Shown here one piece after another: positions 9,669-19,028 of a stretch of DNA of 64,000 bases. The stretch covers positions 248,001 to 312,000 of the forward strand of contig NQOF01000004.1 of the NCBI GenBank assembly GCA_002270465.1, written 5' to 3'. A model generated the notes under the pieces. It was not told where the DNA came from, did no database searches, and was given only the letters and a program-made list of their open reading frames with translations. This DNA is from Blautia hominis. GTDB lineage: Bacteria > Bacillota > Clostridia > Lachnospirales > Lachnospiraceae. Position 1 is the stretch's first letter, and each line of letters starts with the position of its first letter. A program made the translations under genes and the position numbers.

Positions 9669-11582
9669 TCAGGTGCGGACGTAAATCTGATAACCAAACT
9701 CGTTCCAGGTTACGGTATCGGGGGATTCGGGGCCGCCGCATGGCTGAGGTTCGATGGTTACGGTGATGCTTGTCTTGCCCGTTAGATATTTGAGTGGAAT
9801 GACAAATTCATCCTCCAGCCATCTTTTATATGGATTGTGGTCCGAGAAATACCAGGGATATTCTTCCACTAACGTTTGATCTACATATACGGAAGCTTTT
9901 TGACGGCCGTATTTTTGGTCACTGACTCTTCGGAGGAGGACGGCCGTTGTGTTTGGCGGGATCCGGAAAGTAAAGGAACGTGGCTTTCTGCTGTAGTGTC
10001 CGTAAAGGGTAACAGGTATATGGTCATCATCCCCCTCAAAATAGGAGGTGAGAGGTACGAGAACAAGATCATCTTCACATGTATAGTGGAATTGTTCCAG
10101 CGTGTGGGGATCTTGAAATTGTATTTCTCCTGTTTTTTTCAGTTTCATGTCATCTCTTCCGTAGTAAAAGACCATACCGGAGTGTTCCATGTACAAATCA
10201 TTGCATCCGCCCGATTCGATTCCGAAGCGGAAACCGGAGTAGAAGGGATACCAGTCCCCTAAAAGGGAGCGGTGCATGGACCAGTCTTTGTGCTCATGCC
10301 CGTCATAACCGCTTGCGGGATTGCATTCCTGGGGTGTTTCAAATCCCCAGCCATAGCAGGAATAGCTTTCAGAACCGTCACTCTCGATCTGCGGTGTACG
10401 CAGTCCGTCAAAATGGATGCGCACATCACCTTCGCAGTCAGCTCTGGATTCAGGGGAGGCTCCGAATGCAGTGATGGTGGAGGAAACGATATGACCGTAT
10501 CCGGATACCTGCGCAAGCAGACTGTCAGCGCCCTCGGTATGTTTTCTTTTGAAGTAAGGAGCACCTCTGAAATATAGAAATCCGTTTTCCTGGTAGTATT
10601 GGTTCCATTCGCTGGTCCAGAGAATCTCGGCAAAGGGGATCTCAATAACAGAATCTCCATTGTTTTTTAGGACCAGGCTGGCACTTTCAGAGAAGGGCAT
10701 GGGATAAAAATTATAATAGTACCCGTCTGTATTCATACCGGACAACAGATATCGTACACTGTGATATCCCAGCTCATTGGAGAAGAGGCATCCAAAAGGT
10801 GCATCAAGATCAGGAGTGCTGTGTCCGTCCCAACACGCACGGAGGGATAGGGCGTGAAGATGCATAGGTAAATACTGTCCGGTCAGAAAGCGGATGCCGG
10901 CTATACAGGCATTTTCATTGCAGGTGAAAAGAGGAAATTCTTCTCCTGGTCTTATAGTGAGATTTGTAAGCCGGTGGCGCTTTGGCGACTGCAGGGGGTG
11001 TATGCAGCTTCCGGTTTGTTTCCATAGGGCCGTCAGCTTCTGCAGTGCAGGATTTTCTGCGGGGGAGAAGGTTTCTATGCCGTCCCGGTTTTCAAAGGAA
11101 TGATAGATGACATGGCCCCAGCCGCCCTCATTTTTTTCCCTGTCACAGCCTTCCAGACGGATGCTGCTGGTGATCTTACAGCTTTTCTTGTATGGCATGG
11201 GTACAAAACTGCGTACCACTCGGATAGGACCTCTGCCGTTATCGTAAGGTCCTATATAGCGGGAGGCCAGCGGCTCTGTGAAAGGGTATTTTTCGCCGAA
11301 TTGGGAGTGGCGGATGGTAAAGCGCGGCGTTTCCTCCCCGTCAAAGTAAAAACGAAAAACAGGCTCCTCGCAGCTTGGATAGCGGTGCTGGACAAAATTA
11401 TAGATACATCCCGGGCCCAGGTGTTCAAAAAGGACCCATTCTTTGTTGGCATCCCGGTAGAGGACCCAGTCCCAGTCGGCATTTCCGCCTGCTTTGTCGA
11501 TGCTTCCCTCATAGTGCGCCCTGCAGTCTGCCTTGGGGACAGGGAGAGATTTGGGATCTGTCATGGTTTCGTAAATATTCAT
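9669..11582 (-). CDS. DUF2961 / GH172 family glycosidase
   Basis: A 637-residue protein with two jelly-roll-like halves. The N-terminal part contains a GPGCIY motif followed by FRFYFDGEETPRF, the DUF2961 hallmark. The middle carries GDWYPFYSGFRFGIE, and the C-terminus is a second beta domain. GH172 members act on alpha-fructofuranosides, D-arabinofuranosides and difructose anhydride as oligomers; the substrate here is unknown. An aggag site lies just before the ATG. It runs opposite to its neighbours and converges with the GH140 gene 69 bases away, with no clear terminator seen between them. No signal peptide. Confidence 0.8.
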   Translation of the reverse strand: MNIYETMTDPKSLPVPKADCRAHYEGSIDKAGGNADWDWVLYRDANKEWVLFEHLGPGCIYNFVQHRYPSCEEPVFRFYFDGEETPRFTIRHSQFGEKYPFTEPLASRYIGPYDNGRGPIRVVRSFVPMPYKKSCKITSSIRLEGCDREKNEGGWGHVIYHSFENRDGIETFSPAENPALQKLTALWKQTGSCIHPLQSPKRHRLTNLTIRPGEEFPLFTCNENACIAGIRFLTGQYLPMHLHALSLRACWDGHSTPDLDAPFGCLFSNELGYHSVRYLLSGMNTDGYYYNFYPMPFSESASLVLKNNGDSVIEIPFAEILWTSEWNQYYQENGFLYFRGAPYFKRKHTEGADSLLAQVSGYGHIVSSTITAFGASPESRADCEGDVRIHFDGLRTPQIESDGSESYSCYGWGFETPQECNPASGYDGHEHKDWSMHRSLLGDWYPFYSGFRFGIESGGCNDLYMEHSGMVFYYGRDDMKLKKTGEIQFQDPHTLEQFHYTCEDDLVLVPLTSYFEGDDDHIPVTLYGHYSRKPRSFTFRIPPNTTAVLLRRVSDQKYGRQKASVYVDQTLVEEYPWYFSDHNPYKRWLEDEFVIPLKYLTGKTSITVTIEPQPCGGPESPDTVTWNEFGYQIYVRT

Positions 11583-12016
11583 ATAGGAATCTCCTGTCTT
11601 TTTGTGTTTGAGGTTATTATAAAAAACAGAGGGATTATCTCAATGGATGATATTATGATTTTTTGGAAAAAAGAAGGAAATAGGTAACAGTTCAGACAGG
11701 TCTGCACATTTACTGCGCCGACTGTATGAAGAAGTAGTGCCAGCAGGCATCCAGCACATCGCGAAGTGATTTTTAATGGCTGGATGCGTAACGGTTCAGC
11801 TTGTCTGAACTGTTACGAAAATGGGGATCATGAGGCAGAAGAATATGGGCGAGATCCCGAGGTGGATCGTAAGGGGAAGAGAATGTCAATATCAGGAACA
11901 TATAAGTCAATATAAGCTCTTGCTGTATGGGGGAAGGCGGGATAAGATGAAAAAAAGTAACGTGGATGTCCTGTCCGGATGGGCGGGGCAGGAAGCAAAA
12001 TAGGAGGATATTTATT
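11583..12016. other. Divergent intergenic region
   Basis: The 434 bases between the GH172 gene (minus) and the GH3 gene (plus). It contains one copy of dispersed element A at 11684-11816. Promoters for both genes must lie here, but no strong -10/-35 pair stood out. A 60-codon frame at 11821-12003 lacks a good start site and is not called. Confidence 0.5.
11684..11816. mobile_element. Dispersed palindromic element A, copy 1
   Basis: Bounded by gtaacagttcagacagg at the left and its near-perfect complement at 11800-11816 (one mismatch). Inner stems are 11747-11755 with 11779-11787 and 11788-11799 with 11805-11816. Read on the other strand it has the ttcgcgatg core seen in copies 2 and 3. No coding capacity. 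Confidence 0.6.
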
Positions 12017-14374
12017 ATGAAGAGATGGGCGCGGGCGCTGTATCAGCCATGCCTGCCTTTAGGCAGAAACGGACAAAGGGTTACAGGATGTGAGGAGCAT
12101 ATAGATTTGTCCAGGAGGGCAGCCGCAGAAGGAATGGTGCTGCTGAAAAATGAAAGGGGCATACTGCCGCTGGAGAGAGGCACCAGGTTGGCTCTGTTCG
12201 GTAAGGGGTGTGTGGATTATGTGAAAGGCGGCGGAGGCAGCGGAGATGTGACCACAGCCTATGTGCGCAGCCTGCAGGATGGTTTGGAAATGAAGGAAAA
12301 AGAGGGGAAGGTACAGGTCTTTGCACCTCTGGGTGAATTTTACAGGGAAAATGTAAAAAATCAGTATGACCGGGGCGTACTGCCGGGCATGACTGCGGAA
12401 CCGGAGATTCCGGATGAACTCCTGGAAAAGGCAAAGGCATGGGCAGATGCAGCTGTGATATCTATCTGCAGATTTTCCGGCGAAGGCTGGGACAGAAAAG
12501 GGGTTTTGGGGGACGGAGATTTTTATCTCACAAAGGAAGAGCAGAAGATGGTGGAGACTGTGACAGCCAGCTTTGACAAAGTTGTGGTCGTGCTGAATGT
12601 GGGCGGTATGGTAGATACCTCCTGGTTCTGCAGTTCAGAAGAGATTCCGGGTGTTCTGTTGGCCTGGCAGGGTGGTATGGAAGGCGGTCTGGCGGCTGCA
12701 GACCTTTTGTGCGGAGATGAGAATCCGTCCGGAAAATTGACAGATACCTTTGCCCGGACCTTTGATGACTACCCATCATCTGCCGGTTTTAACGAGTCTG
12801 AGGAGTATGTGGATTATACAGAAGATATTTATGTGGGATATCGGTATTTTGAAACCATTCCGGATGCTGCGGGTAAGGTGAATTATCCTTTCGGGTTCGG
12901 GCTTTCTTACACGGAATTCGAGATTGAGCCTATTAGGGCAGGGGAAGTAAGCGGCATCATACGTGTGGATGTAAGAGTCACAAATATGGGAAACAGGGCC
13001 GGGAAAGAGGTGGTGCAGCTTTATTACCGTGCTCCCCAGGGTCTTTTGGGAAAACCGCTGGAAGTGTTGGGCGCTTTTGGCAAGACGGACCTTCTGGCTG
13101 CCGGACAGTCCCAGGTCCTTAGACTGGAGCTGCCCATTACGGATATGGCTTCCTATGATGATTTGGGCAAGATACAGGCATCCGCTTATGTACTGGAGGC
13201 GGGAACCTACTGTTTCAGGGTCGGTAATTCTGTGAGAAATACAGTAAAATTGGATTACGAATACCGGGCAGAAGAGAACGCAGTGATAGAGCAGCTTACC
13301 GGGAAATGTGCCCCCACAGCACTGAGGACGCGTCTTCTGGCAGATGGAACCTATGAGGAACTGACTCAGTACGAGAACGGATATGAAAAGAACCAGCTTG
13401 TTCCCCAGGATATCGAAACCCTGGAGGGTGTGGAGCCTGATGTGCAGGGAATTGCCTTTGGGGAGAAAAAAGAGTGGGCAGATGCAGACAGGATCACTTT
13501 GGAGGACGCAGCGGAAGGAAAGGCAGGCTTGGACCAGCTCCTGGCACAGCTCAGTGACAGGGAAGTGGCCGGACTGCTGGGCGGACAGGCTAATGCAGGT
13601 GTTGCAAATACATTTGGAATGGGGAATCTGCCCGCATTTGGAATTCCCAATATTATGACTGCAGATGGGCCTGCGGGCCTGAGGATCAGGGAGGAATGCG
13701 GCGTTTACACCACGGCATGGCCTTGTGCCACATTGCTGGCCTGCACCTGGAATCCGGGACTCGTATTTGAAGTGGGAGCGGCAGGTGCGGCAGAAGTAAA
13801 GGAGAATAACATAGGGATCTGGCTTACGCCTGCTATGAATATCCACAGGAGTCCTCTGTGCGGAAGGAACTTTGAATATTATTCTGAGGATCCCCTGGTA
13901 TCGGGAAGGATGGGGGCAGCTATGATCAGGGGAATCCAGTCCCAGCATGTGGGAGCGTCCATGAAGCATTTTTGTTGTAATAATAAGGAAACCAATAGAA
14001 AGGACAGCGATTCCAGGGTATCGGAGAGAGCACTGAGAGAGATTTATCTGAAAGGCTTTGAGATCGCCGTAAAGGAAGCCCAGCCATGGACAGTGATGAC
14101 ATCATACAATCTTATGAATGGATATCCCACATCCTGTAACCCGGAACTGCTTCAGGGGATCCTCAGGGATGAATGGGGATTTGAGGGGATGGTGACCACG
14201 GACTGGTGGAATCACGCGGAGCATTATTTAGAGGTGAAGGCAGGCGGAGATATCAAGATGGGATGCGGTTATCCTGATAGAATTATGGAGGCGAAGGAGA
14301 AGGGATTGGTGAGCCGGGAAGAGATGGAGAGATGTGCAAAAAGGATATTGCAGATGATACTGAAATTGGATTAG
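12017..14374 (+). CDS. Beta-glucosidase-like GH3 with swapped domain order
   Basis: A 785-residue GH3 protein. The alpha/beta C-domain comes first: GMVLLKNE at about residue 40, then a RFSGEGWDR segment carrying the likely acid/base region. A fibronectin-III-like domain follows (about 300-420), and the catalytic (alpha/beta)8 domain comes last. The nucleophile is D729 in VTTDWW, and KHFCCNN and R...R signatures of the substrate pocket precede it. This permuted order is known from rumen and gut Clostridia beta-glucosidases. The start is set by aggagg 10 bases upstream; the 17-codon upstream extension lacks a site. No signal peptide. Substrate is likely a beta-glucoside or beta-xyloside; specificity is not readable here. 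Confidence 0.9.
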   Translation: MKRWARALYQPCLPLGRNGQRVTGCEEHIDLSRRAAAEGMVLLKNERGILPLERGTRLALFGKGCVDYVKGGGGSGDVTTAYVRSLQDGLEMKEKEGKVQVFAPLGEFYRENVKNQYDRGVLPGMTAEPEIPDELLEKAKAWADAAVISICRFSGEGWDRKGVLGDGDFYLTKEEQKMVETVTASFDKVVVVLNVGGMVDTSWFCSSEEIPGVLLAWQGGMEGGLAAADLLCGDENPSGKLTDTFARTFDDYPSSAGFNESEEYVDYTEDIYVGYRYFETIPDAAGKVNYPFGFGLSYTEFEIEPIRAGEVSGIIRVDVRVTNMGNRAGKEVVQLYYRAPQGLLGKPLEVLGAFGKTDLLAAGQSQVLRLELPITDMASYDDLGKIQASAYVLEAGTYCFRVGNSVRNTVKLDYEYRAEENAVIEQLTGKCAPTALRTRLLADGTYEELTQYENGYEKNQLVPQDIETLEGVEPDVQGIAFGEKKEWADADRITLEDAAEGKAGLDQLLAQLSDREVAGLLGGQANAGVANTFGMGNLPAFGIPNIMTADGPAGLRIREECGVYTTAWPCATLLACTWNPGLVFEVGAAGAAEVKENNIGIWLTPAMNIHRSPLCGRNFEYYSEDPLVSGRMGAAMIRGIQSQHVGASMKHFCCNNKETNRKDSDSRVSERALREIYLKGFEIAVKEAQPWTVMTSYNLMNGYPTSCNPELLQGILRDEWGFEGMVTTDWWNHAEHYLEVKAGGDIKMGCGYPDRIMEAKEKGLVSREEMERCAKRILQMILKLD

Positions 14375-14775
14375 AGTGTTTGAAAGTTGCTTTTCATAAG
14401 CGCTGTGTCACACTTTAGTCTCGGATACCGTTGACATGGCTAAAATTTTGTGATAAGATTCGGAATCATGAGAAAGGCGTTGAGAAGAGATAGTAAGCGT
14501 GTCCGAATGTTCCAGAGAGAAGCCGGGTGGTGTGAGGCTTTATTTAGGGGCGCTGAACCGGTCTTTGAGCTGCGGGCTGAAAGGTGACGAGTAGGTTTTG
14601 ACGGGTATCCTCCGTTATGGGGATGGAGTATCGGATGGCTATGATCTATGAGGATTGGTGTCCCGTACTTGTGGAGTGCAGAATGAGGATTCTGAAATCA
14701 GGTGGTAACACGGATATTTGTTTATTCGCCCTGAACTGGCTAGAGTGTGTTGGAATGAATTATCAAACACACTCT
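14373..14775. repeat. Degenerate element B copy and terminal hairpin
   Basis: agagtgtttgaaagttgc at 14373-14390, overlapping the GH3 stop codon, resembles the left end of element B and is followed by a cgctgtgtcacac segment. At 14742-14751 and 14766-14775 a 10-base perfect stem (agagtgtgtt with aacacactct) encloses ggaatgaat, as in the right end of the 7464 copy. The 350 bases between show no gene. The stem may double as a weak terminator for the GH3 transcript. Confidence 0.45.
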
Positions 14776-14795
14776 AATCTGGTTCAGGGTTTTTG

Positions 14796-15012
14796 TTTTT
14801 TCTGCCGCTCGCTGTCCCATCCGTCCGGGCAACGTGGTGTGTTGCGTTTGTATGCAGCCGAATTCTACACCGAGGGTATTTCGTCCGCCTGAGACGAACA
14901 AGGGGTTGTACGGCTCAGACGGACGAAATACCCTCGGTGTAGCTTCGGAATGCATACGGCACTGCAACACACCACGTTGCCCGGACGGATGGGACAGCGG
15001 CGGCAGAAAAAA
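14796..15012. repeat. Large inverted repeat with about 95-base arms
   Basis: Left arm about 14796-14890 and right arm about 14915-15012 are near-perfect complements. Blocks include cgctgtcccatccgtccggg pairing with its complement at 14980-15000, and accgagggtatttcgtccg pairing with 14920-14938. A short run of mismatches splits the arms near 14846-14866, and the loop is about 25 bases. The transcript would form a very long hairpin. No coding role; the frames read through it on both strands are artefacts. Confidence 0.9.
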
Positions 15013-15090
15013 GCACTTCGTGCGTGTGAGGGCGGAAGGTTATTGGAGACGGTGGGGGTATACTTGCAGAGTAGAGAGGGGCCGCGCGAA

Positions 15091-15405
15091 GTGGAACTGT
15101 GCAAAGTGGAGACGTGCTTGGTAGAGCTGTGCAGAGTGGAACTGTGCAAAGTGGAGACGTGCTTGGTAGAGCTGTGCAGAGTGGAACTGTGCAAAGTGGA
15201 GACGTGCTTGGTAGAGCTGTGCAGAGTGGAACTGTGTAAAGAGGAGCCACGCAAAGTAGAATTATGCAAAGTAAAACTGTGTAAAAAGGAGCCGCATAAA
15301 GTAGAACTATGCCAAGTAGAACTATGCCAAGTAGAACTATGAAAAATAGAACTATGAAAAATGGAGCCGTGCAAGGTAGAGCCGTGTAGAGTAGAGCCGG
15401 ATAGA
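15091..15405. repeat. 15-base minisatellite with 45-base higher-order units
   Basis: Twenty-one contiguous 15-base units of general form gtrgarctgtgcaaa. The first nine form three identical 45-base blocks (15091-15135, 15136-15180, 15181-15225). Later units diverge progressively and end at 15405; 15076-15090 may be a further copy. Because the unit is divisible by three, open frames run through on both strands (VELCK-type and HSST-type repeats), but none has a credible start site. Confidence 0.93.
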
Positions 15406-15564
15406 GTAGTGTATGACAGAAATTTGATGTTGTTATCATGATAGGCTGGGAATGTATGGGTTGTGTATGGATGAGTGGGAATTGTGAAGAGCTGCATGGG
15501 ATATCTTGGGATGTAAATAGAGAAAAAGGTTTTAATATAAAAATGAAAATGGAGGAAATGTGTA
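15406..15564. other. Leader region of proS
   Basis: I looked for a T-box leader, common before Firmicutes aminoacyl-tRNA synthetase genes, and did not see its conserved tggnaccgcg element or a following terminator. No strong promoter pair was found. Confidence 0.4.
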
Positions 15565-17280
15565 ATGAAGATGGAAAAAGTTGTAGGAGAGAGGTTTCGG
15601 GAAAGGCCGGCGGATTGTGTGATTGATAGTCATGCTTTGATGGTGAGAGGCGGGTATATGAAGTATGTGGGGAATGGGATTTATTCGCAGTTTGGGCCGC
15701 TTAGGAGGATTTGCAGGAAGATTGAGGGGATCATCAGGGAAGAGATGGATCGAATCGAGGGACAGGAAGTGCAGTTTCCGGTGGCTATGCCGGCTTCGCT
15801 TTGGGAAGAGTCGGGGCGGTATGAGAGTGTGGGGAGTGAATTGCTTCGGTTTACAGATAGGAATGGGAGTAAGATGGTGCTGGGGATGACACATGAGGAG
15901 GCTTCGGTGCAGCTTGTGCGGGAGTATGGAAAGAGTTATGCGAAGTATCCGTTTATGATCTATCAGATCCAGACTAAGTTTCGGGATGAGGCAAGACCAA
16001 GGGCAGGGCTTATCCGAGTGCGGGAATTTACTATGAAGGATGCTTACTCGTTCCATACTTCCCAGGAGGACCTGGAGGAATATTATCAGAAGTGTTATCA
16101 TGCTTATGAGAGGATTTTTGCAAGGGCTGGGATTCCGGAGACCATTGCTGTGGCTTCGGATTCCGGGATGATGGGCGGCAGTCTGTCTCATGAATTTATG
16201 CTACTGACTCCTGTTGGGGAGGATTCTATTGCGGTATGCCCGGAATGTGGGTTTAGGGCAAATGTGGAGATGGCTGAGAGTATCACCCAAAATGTACAGG
16301 ATGATGTGCAGAAGGAGCTGGAACTTGTGTATACACCGGATATGCATACGATTGAGGATGTCTGCGGATATTTGGATATGCCCAAGGAAAGGTCCTGTAA
16401 GGCGGTGGTTTATCAGAAGAATTCGGATGATGGGTTTGTGGTGTTGTTTATCCGCGGGGATTTGGATGTGAATGAGACGAAGGTCACTAATTTTCTGAAA
16501 AGTGAAATACGTCCCGCTGAGATCACACAGGAATCCGGCCTGCATCCGGGATTTATTGGGCCTTTTGGTCTGAAGGGGGATTTCACAGTCCTTTATGATA
16601 ACTCTTTGAAGGGTGGAATGAATCTTTCCTGCGGCGGGAATGTTGAGGAACATCATTATACGGGGCTTTGTATGGAGAGGGACTGCCCGGAGGCAGAGTA
16701 TCATGATTTTGCCAAGATCACAGAGGGCGGCGTGTGCCCGGAATGCGGCAGGCATACCATCCGGGTATCCAGAGGCATTGAAGTGGGTAATATTTTTCAG
16801 CTTGGTACAAAGTATACGGAGAGTATGGGGATGCAGTACCTGGATAAGGATGGGAAGGAGAAGTATCCTCTCATGGGTTGTTATGGGATCGGTATTGGAA
16901 GACTGGCAGCGTCTGTCTGTGAGGCGCATCATGATGAGTATGGACCCATCTGGCCTATGGCTATTGCTCCCTGGCAGGTGCATTTGTGCTGTGTAAGACC
17001 GGATAATAAGGAAGTAAAGGAGTTTGCAGATAAGCTTTATGAGGAACTCCAGGAACGCGGCGTGGAGGTGCTTTATGATGACAGAAAGGTGAGTGCCGGG
17101 GTTATGTTCTCAGATGCGGACCTGATGGGAGTGCCCATACGTGTGATTGCAAGTCCGAGAAATATGAAGGAAGGATGCTGTGAGATTGTGACCAGGGATA
17201 AGCAGGTTCAGAAAAAGACGGTACTCACGGATGTTGTAAGTGAGATTATGAAGATGATCTTATGCGCAGATAAGGAATGA
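15565..17280 (+). CDS. proS: Prolyl-tRNA synthetase
   Basis: A 571-residue class II aminoacyl-tRNA synthetase charging tRNA-Pro. Motif 1 lies near the N-terminus (RYMKYVG-like and FGPLRRICR), motif 2 is in FRDEARPRAGLIRVREF with FTMKDAYSF, and motif 3 is in GIGIGRL near residue 445. Residues about 230-390 form the bacterial INS editing domain, which hydrolyses Ala-tRNA-Pro. The C-terminal anticodon-binding domain ends the protein. The length matches the bacterial type with editing domain. ggagg lies 9 bases before the ATG. The gene leads into the PLP decarboxylase a few bases after its stop. A 315-base minisatellite sits upstream. Confidence 0.97.
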   Translation: MKMEKVVGERFRERPADCVIDSHALMVRGGYMKYVGNGIYSQFGPLRRICRKIEGIIREEMDRIEGQEVQFPVAMPASLWEESGRYESVGSELLRFTDRNGSKMVLGMTHEEASVQLVREYGKSYAKYPFMIYQIQTKFRDEARPRAGLIRVREFTMKDAYSFHTSQEDLEEYYQKCYHAYERIFARAGIPETIAVASDSGMMGGSLSHEFMLLTPVGEDSIAVCPECGFRANVEMAESITQNVQDDVQKELELVYTPDMHTIEDVCGYLDMPKERSCKAVVYQKNSDDGFVVLFIRGDLDVNETKVTNFLKSEIRPAEITQESGLHPGFIGPFGLKGDFTVLYDNSLKGGMNLSCGGNVEEHHYTGLCMERDCPEAEYHDFAKITEGGVCPECGRHTIRVSRGIEVGNIFQLGTKYTESMGMQYLDKDGKEKYPLMGCYGIGIGRLAASVCEAHHDEYGPIWPMAIAPWQVHLCCVRPDNKEVKEFADKLYEELQERGVEVLYDDRKVSAGVMFSDADLMGVPIRVIASPRNMKEGCCEIVTRDKQVQKKTVLTDVVSEIMKMILCADKE

Positions 17281-17297
17281 CAGGGATAGGAGGAAGG

Positions 17298-19016
17298 ATG
17301 GGAGAAGAGATGTGGCTGGATGAAGCGTTATATGAATATAGCGAAAAGGATTATTATCCGTTCCATATGCCCGGACATAAGCGGGAGTTTTGCCCGGAGG
17401 CGCTTAAAAATCCTTATAAAGTTGACATAACTGAGATTGATGGGTTTGATAATCTGCATCATGCGGAGGGGATTTTGCTGGAAGCGCAGAGGAGGGCCGC
17501 GTCTCTTTATGGAGCCTCGGAATCCTGGTATCTGGTAAATGGCAGCACGGCGGGGATTTTGTCTGCAGTCTCTGCGTGTACTTCCAGAGGCGGAGAAATC
17601 CTGATGGCCAGAAACTGCCATAAGGCGGCCTATCACGCCGCTTATCTGAGGGGACTGAAAACGCATTATCTTTTTCCGCAGGCGGACAGGATTGTGGGTT
17701 TGAATGGGGGAATCTCCCCGGAGGACGTGACAGACATGCTGGAAATGAACTCCGGAATCCAGGCTGTTCTTATTACGTCACCCACTTATGACGGTGTGGT
17801 TTCAGATGTGAAAAAGATTGCTGAGGCGGCTCATGCATACCATGTTCCTTTGATCGTGGACGAGGCTCATGGGGCTCATTTTCCGTTTTCAGAGGCATTT
17901 CCTGTGTCAGCGATTGCCTGCGGGGCAGATGTGGTGATCCATAGTTTACATAAAACGCTGCCGTCCCTGACACAGACAGCCCTTCTGCACAGGAACAGTG
18001 AGCGGGTGAGTGCAGATAAGCTCAGGCGTTTTTTAGGGATTTATCAGAGCAGCAGTCCTTCCTATCTGTTTATGGCGGGGATGGATGCTTGTTTGAGGCT
18101 GATGCAGGGGGAGGGAAGAGAGCTTTTTGATGAATATACAGTACGGCTGGGGTGCTGCAGGGAGAGACTGGCAGGTCTTAAAAATCTGCATTTGCTTGAA
18201 AAAGGTGAGATAACAGGGCTGGGCTTTGTGTATGACCTGGATGAGTCAAAAATGGTGGTATCTACGGCCAATACTTCCATAGACGGGGCAAAGCTTCATG
18301 AGATCCTGTTGGAGCGGTATCATTTGCAGATGGAAATGGCGGCAAGCCAGTACGTGATCGCACTTACCAGTGTCATGGATACAGAGGAAGGCTTTGCCAG
18401 GCTGGAGAAGGCGCTTCTGGAAATTGACAAAGAGCTGGAAGGAGCGAGAGGCCCAGAGGCCCGGCAATGCCTGAAGGGCAGTAAGGAAAGCGTATCAGGT
18501 GAGGCAGAACAATGTCTGAAGGGCAGTAAGGAAAGTGCATCAGGTGAGGCCAGGCAATGTCTGAAGAGCAGTAAGGAAAGCACGTCAGGTGAGGCCTTGC
18601 AATGTCTGAAGAGCAGTAAGGAAAACGTATCAGGTGAGGCCAGGCAATGTCTGAAGAGCAGTAGGGAAAGTGCGTCAGGTAATGCCTGGCAATCCCTGCA
18701 AATCGGTAGGGAGAGTACGCCTGGGAAGGCCGACCTGTACTTTGAGAATATGAGGGATTATATCTCCGGGGAGGCCTGCACTGCCATAGCGGAAGCTGTG
18801 GAGGGCGTGCAGGAGGAGATTGATCTGGAGGGCAGTGAAGGCAGGATTTCCTCCGAATACGCATATTTGTATCCCCCGGGAATCCCGTTTCTGGTGCCCG
18901 GAGAGAGGATCAGCAGCCACATTTTGGATCAGCTTCGCGTCTGGAAACAACAGGGGCTGGACATTCAGGGGCTAAGTGACTATACTCTAAAGAAGATTCA
19001 CGTACTCAAGAGATAG
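17298..19016 (+). CDS. Orn/Lys/Arg decarboxylase-family PLP enzyme with internal tandem repeat
   Basis: A 572-residue fold-type I PLP enzyme. The N-terminus has FHMPGHKRE, the family signature; the SxHK motif gives the Schiff-base lysine K219 in HSLHKTLPS. The C-terminal small domain (from about 510) has the usual PPGIPFLVPGE motif. Between them, residues 387-476 form six copies of a 15-residue unit (consensus EARQCLKSSKESASG), with a seventh degenerate copy after that; homologues I know lack this insert. In Bacillus the relative yaaO lies near tmk-holB, as here. The reaction is probably arginine or lysine decarboxylation to polyamine precursors. Start: aggagg stands 4 bases before this ATG; an ATG overlapping the proS stop at 17277 is in frame but has a poor site. 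Confidence 0.88.
   Translation: MGEEMWLDEALYEYSEKDYYPFHMPGHKREFCPEALKNPYKVDITEIDGFDNLHHAEGILLEAQRRAASLYGASESWYLVNGSTAGILSAVSACTSRGGEILMARNCHKAAYHAAYLRGLKTHYLFPQADRIVGLNGGISPEDVTDMLEMNSGIQAVLITSPTYDGVVSDVKKIAEAAHAYHVPLIVDEAHGAHFPFSEAFPVSAIACGADVVIHSLHKTLPSLTQTALLHRNSERVSADKLRRFLGIYQSSSPSYLFMAGMDACLRLMQGEGRELFDEYTVRLGCCRERLAGLKNLHLLEKGEITGLGFVYDLDESKMVVSTANTSIDGAKLHEILLERYHLQMEMAASQYVIALTSVMDTEEGFARLEKALLEIDKELEGARGPEARQCLKGSKESVSGEAEQCLKGSKESASGEARQCLKSSKESTSGEALQCLKSSKENVSGEARQCLKSSRESASGNAWQSLQIGRESTPGKADLYFENMRDYISGEACTAIAEAVEGVQEEIDLEGSEGRISSEYAYLYPPGIPFLVPGERISSHILDQLRVWKQQGLDIQGLSDYTLKKIHVLKR
18456..18725 (+). repeat. In-frame 45-base tandem repeat, six copies
   Basis: Six 45-base units start at 18456, each encoding 15 residues, with a degenerate seventh to 18770. 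The DNA is conserved as well as the protein, for instance gaggccaggcaatgtctgaa recurs, so copy number has probably changed recently by slippage or recombination. It lies in a hydrophilic linker between the PLP and C-terminal domains. Confidence 0.95.
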
Positions 19017-19028
19017 GGGAACAGAAAG

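Noticed and set aside
15091-15405. CRISPR array
   Set aside because: Repeats are contiguous with no spacers of uniform length and there are no cas genes.
14865-15497. Minus-strand Ser/Thr/His repeat protein (210 residues) and related frames on both strands
   Set aside because: Produced by the 15-base minisatellite and the large inverted repeat; no credible start signal.
15406-15564. T-box riboswitch upstream of proS
   Set aside because: The conserved antiterminator sequence and terminator were not found.
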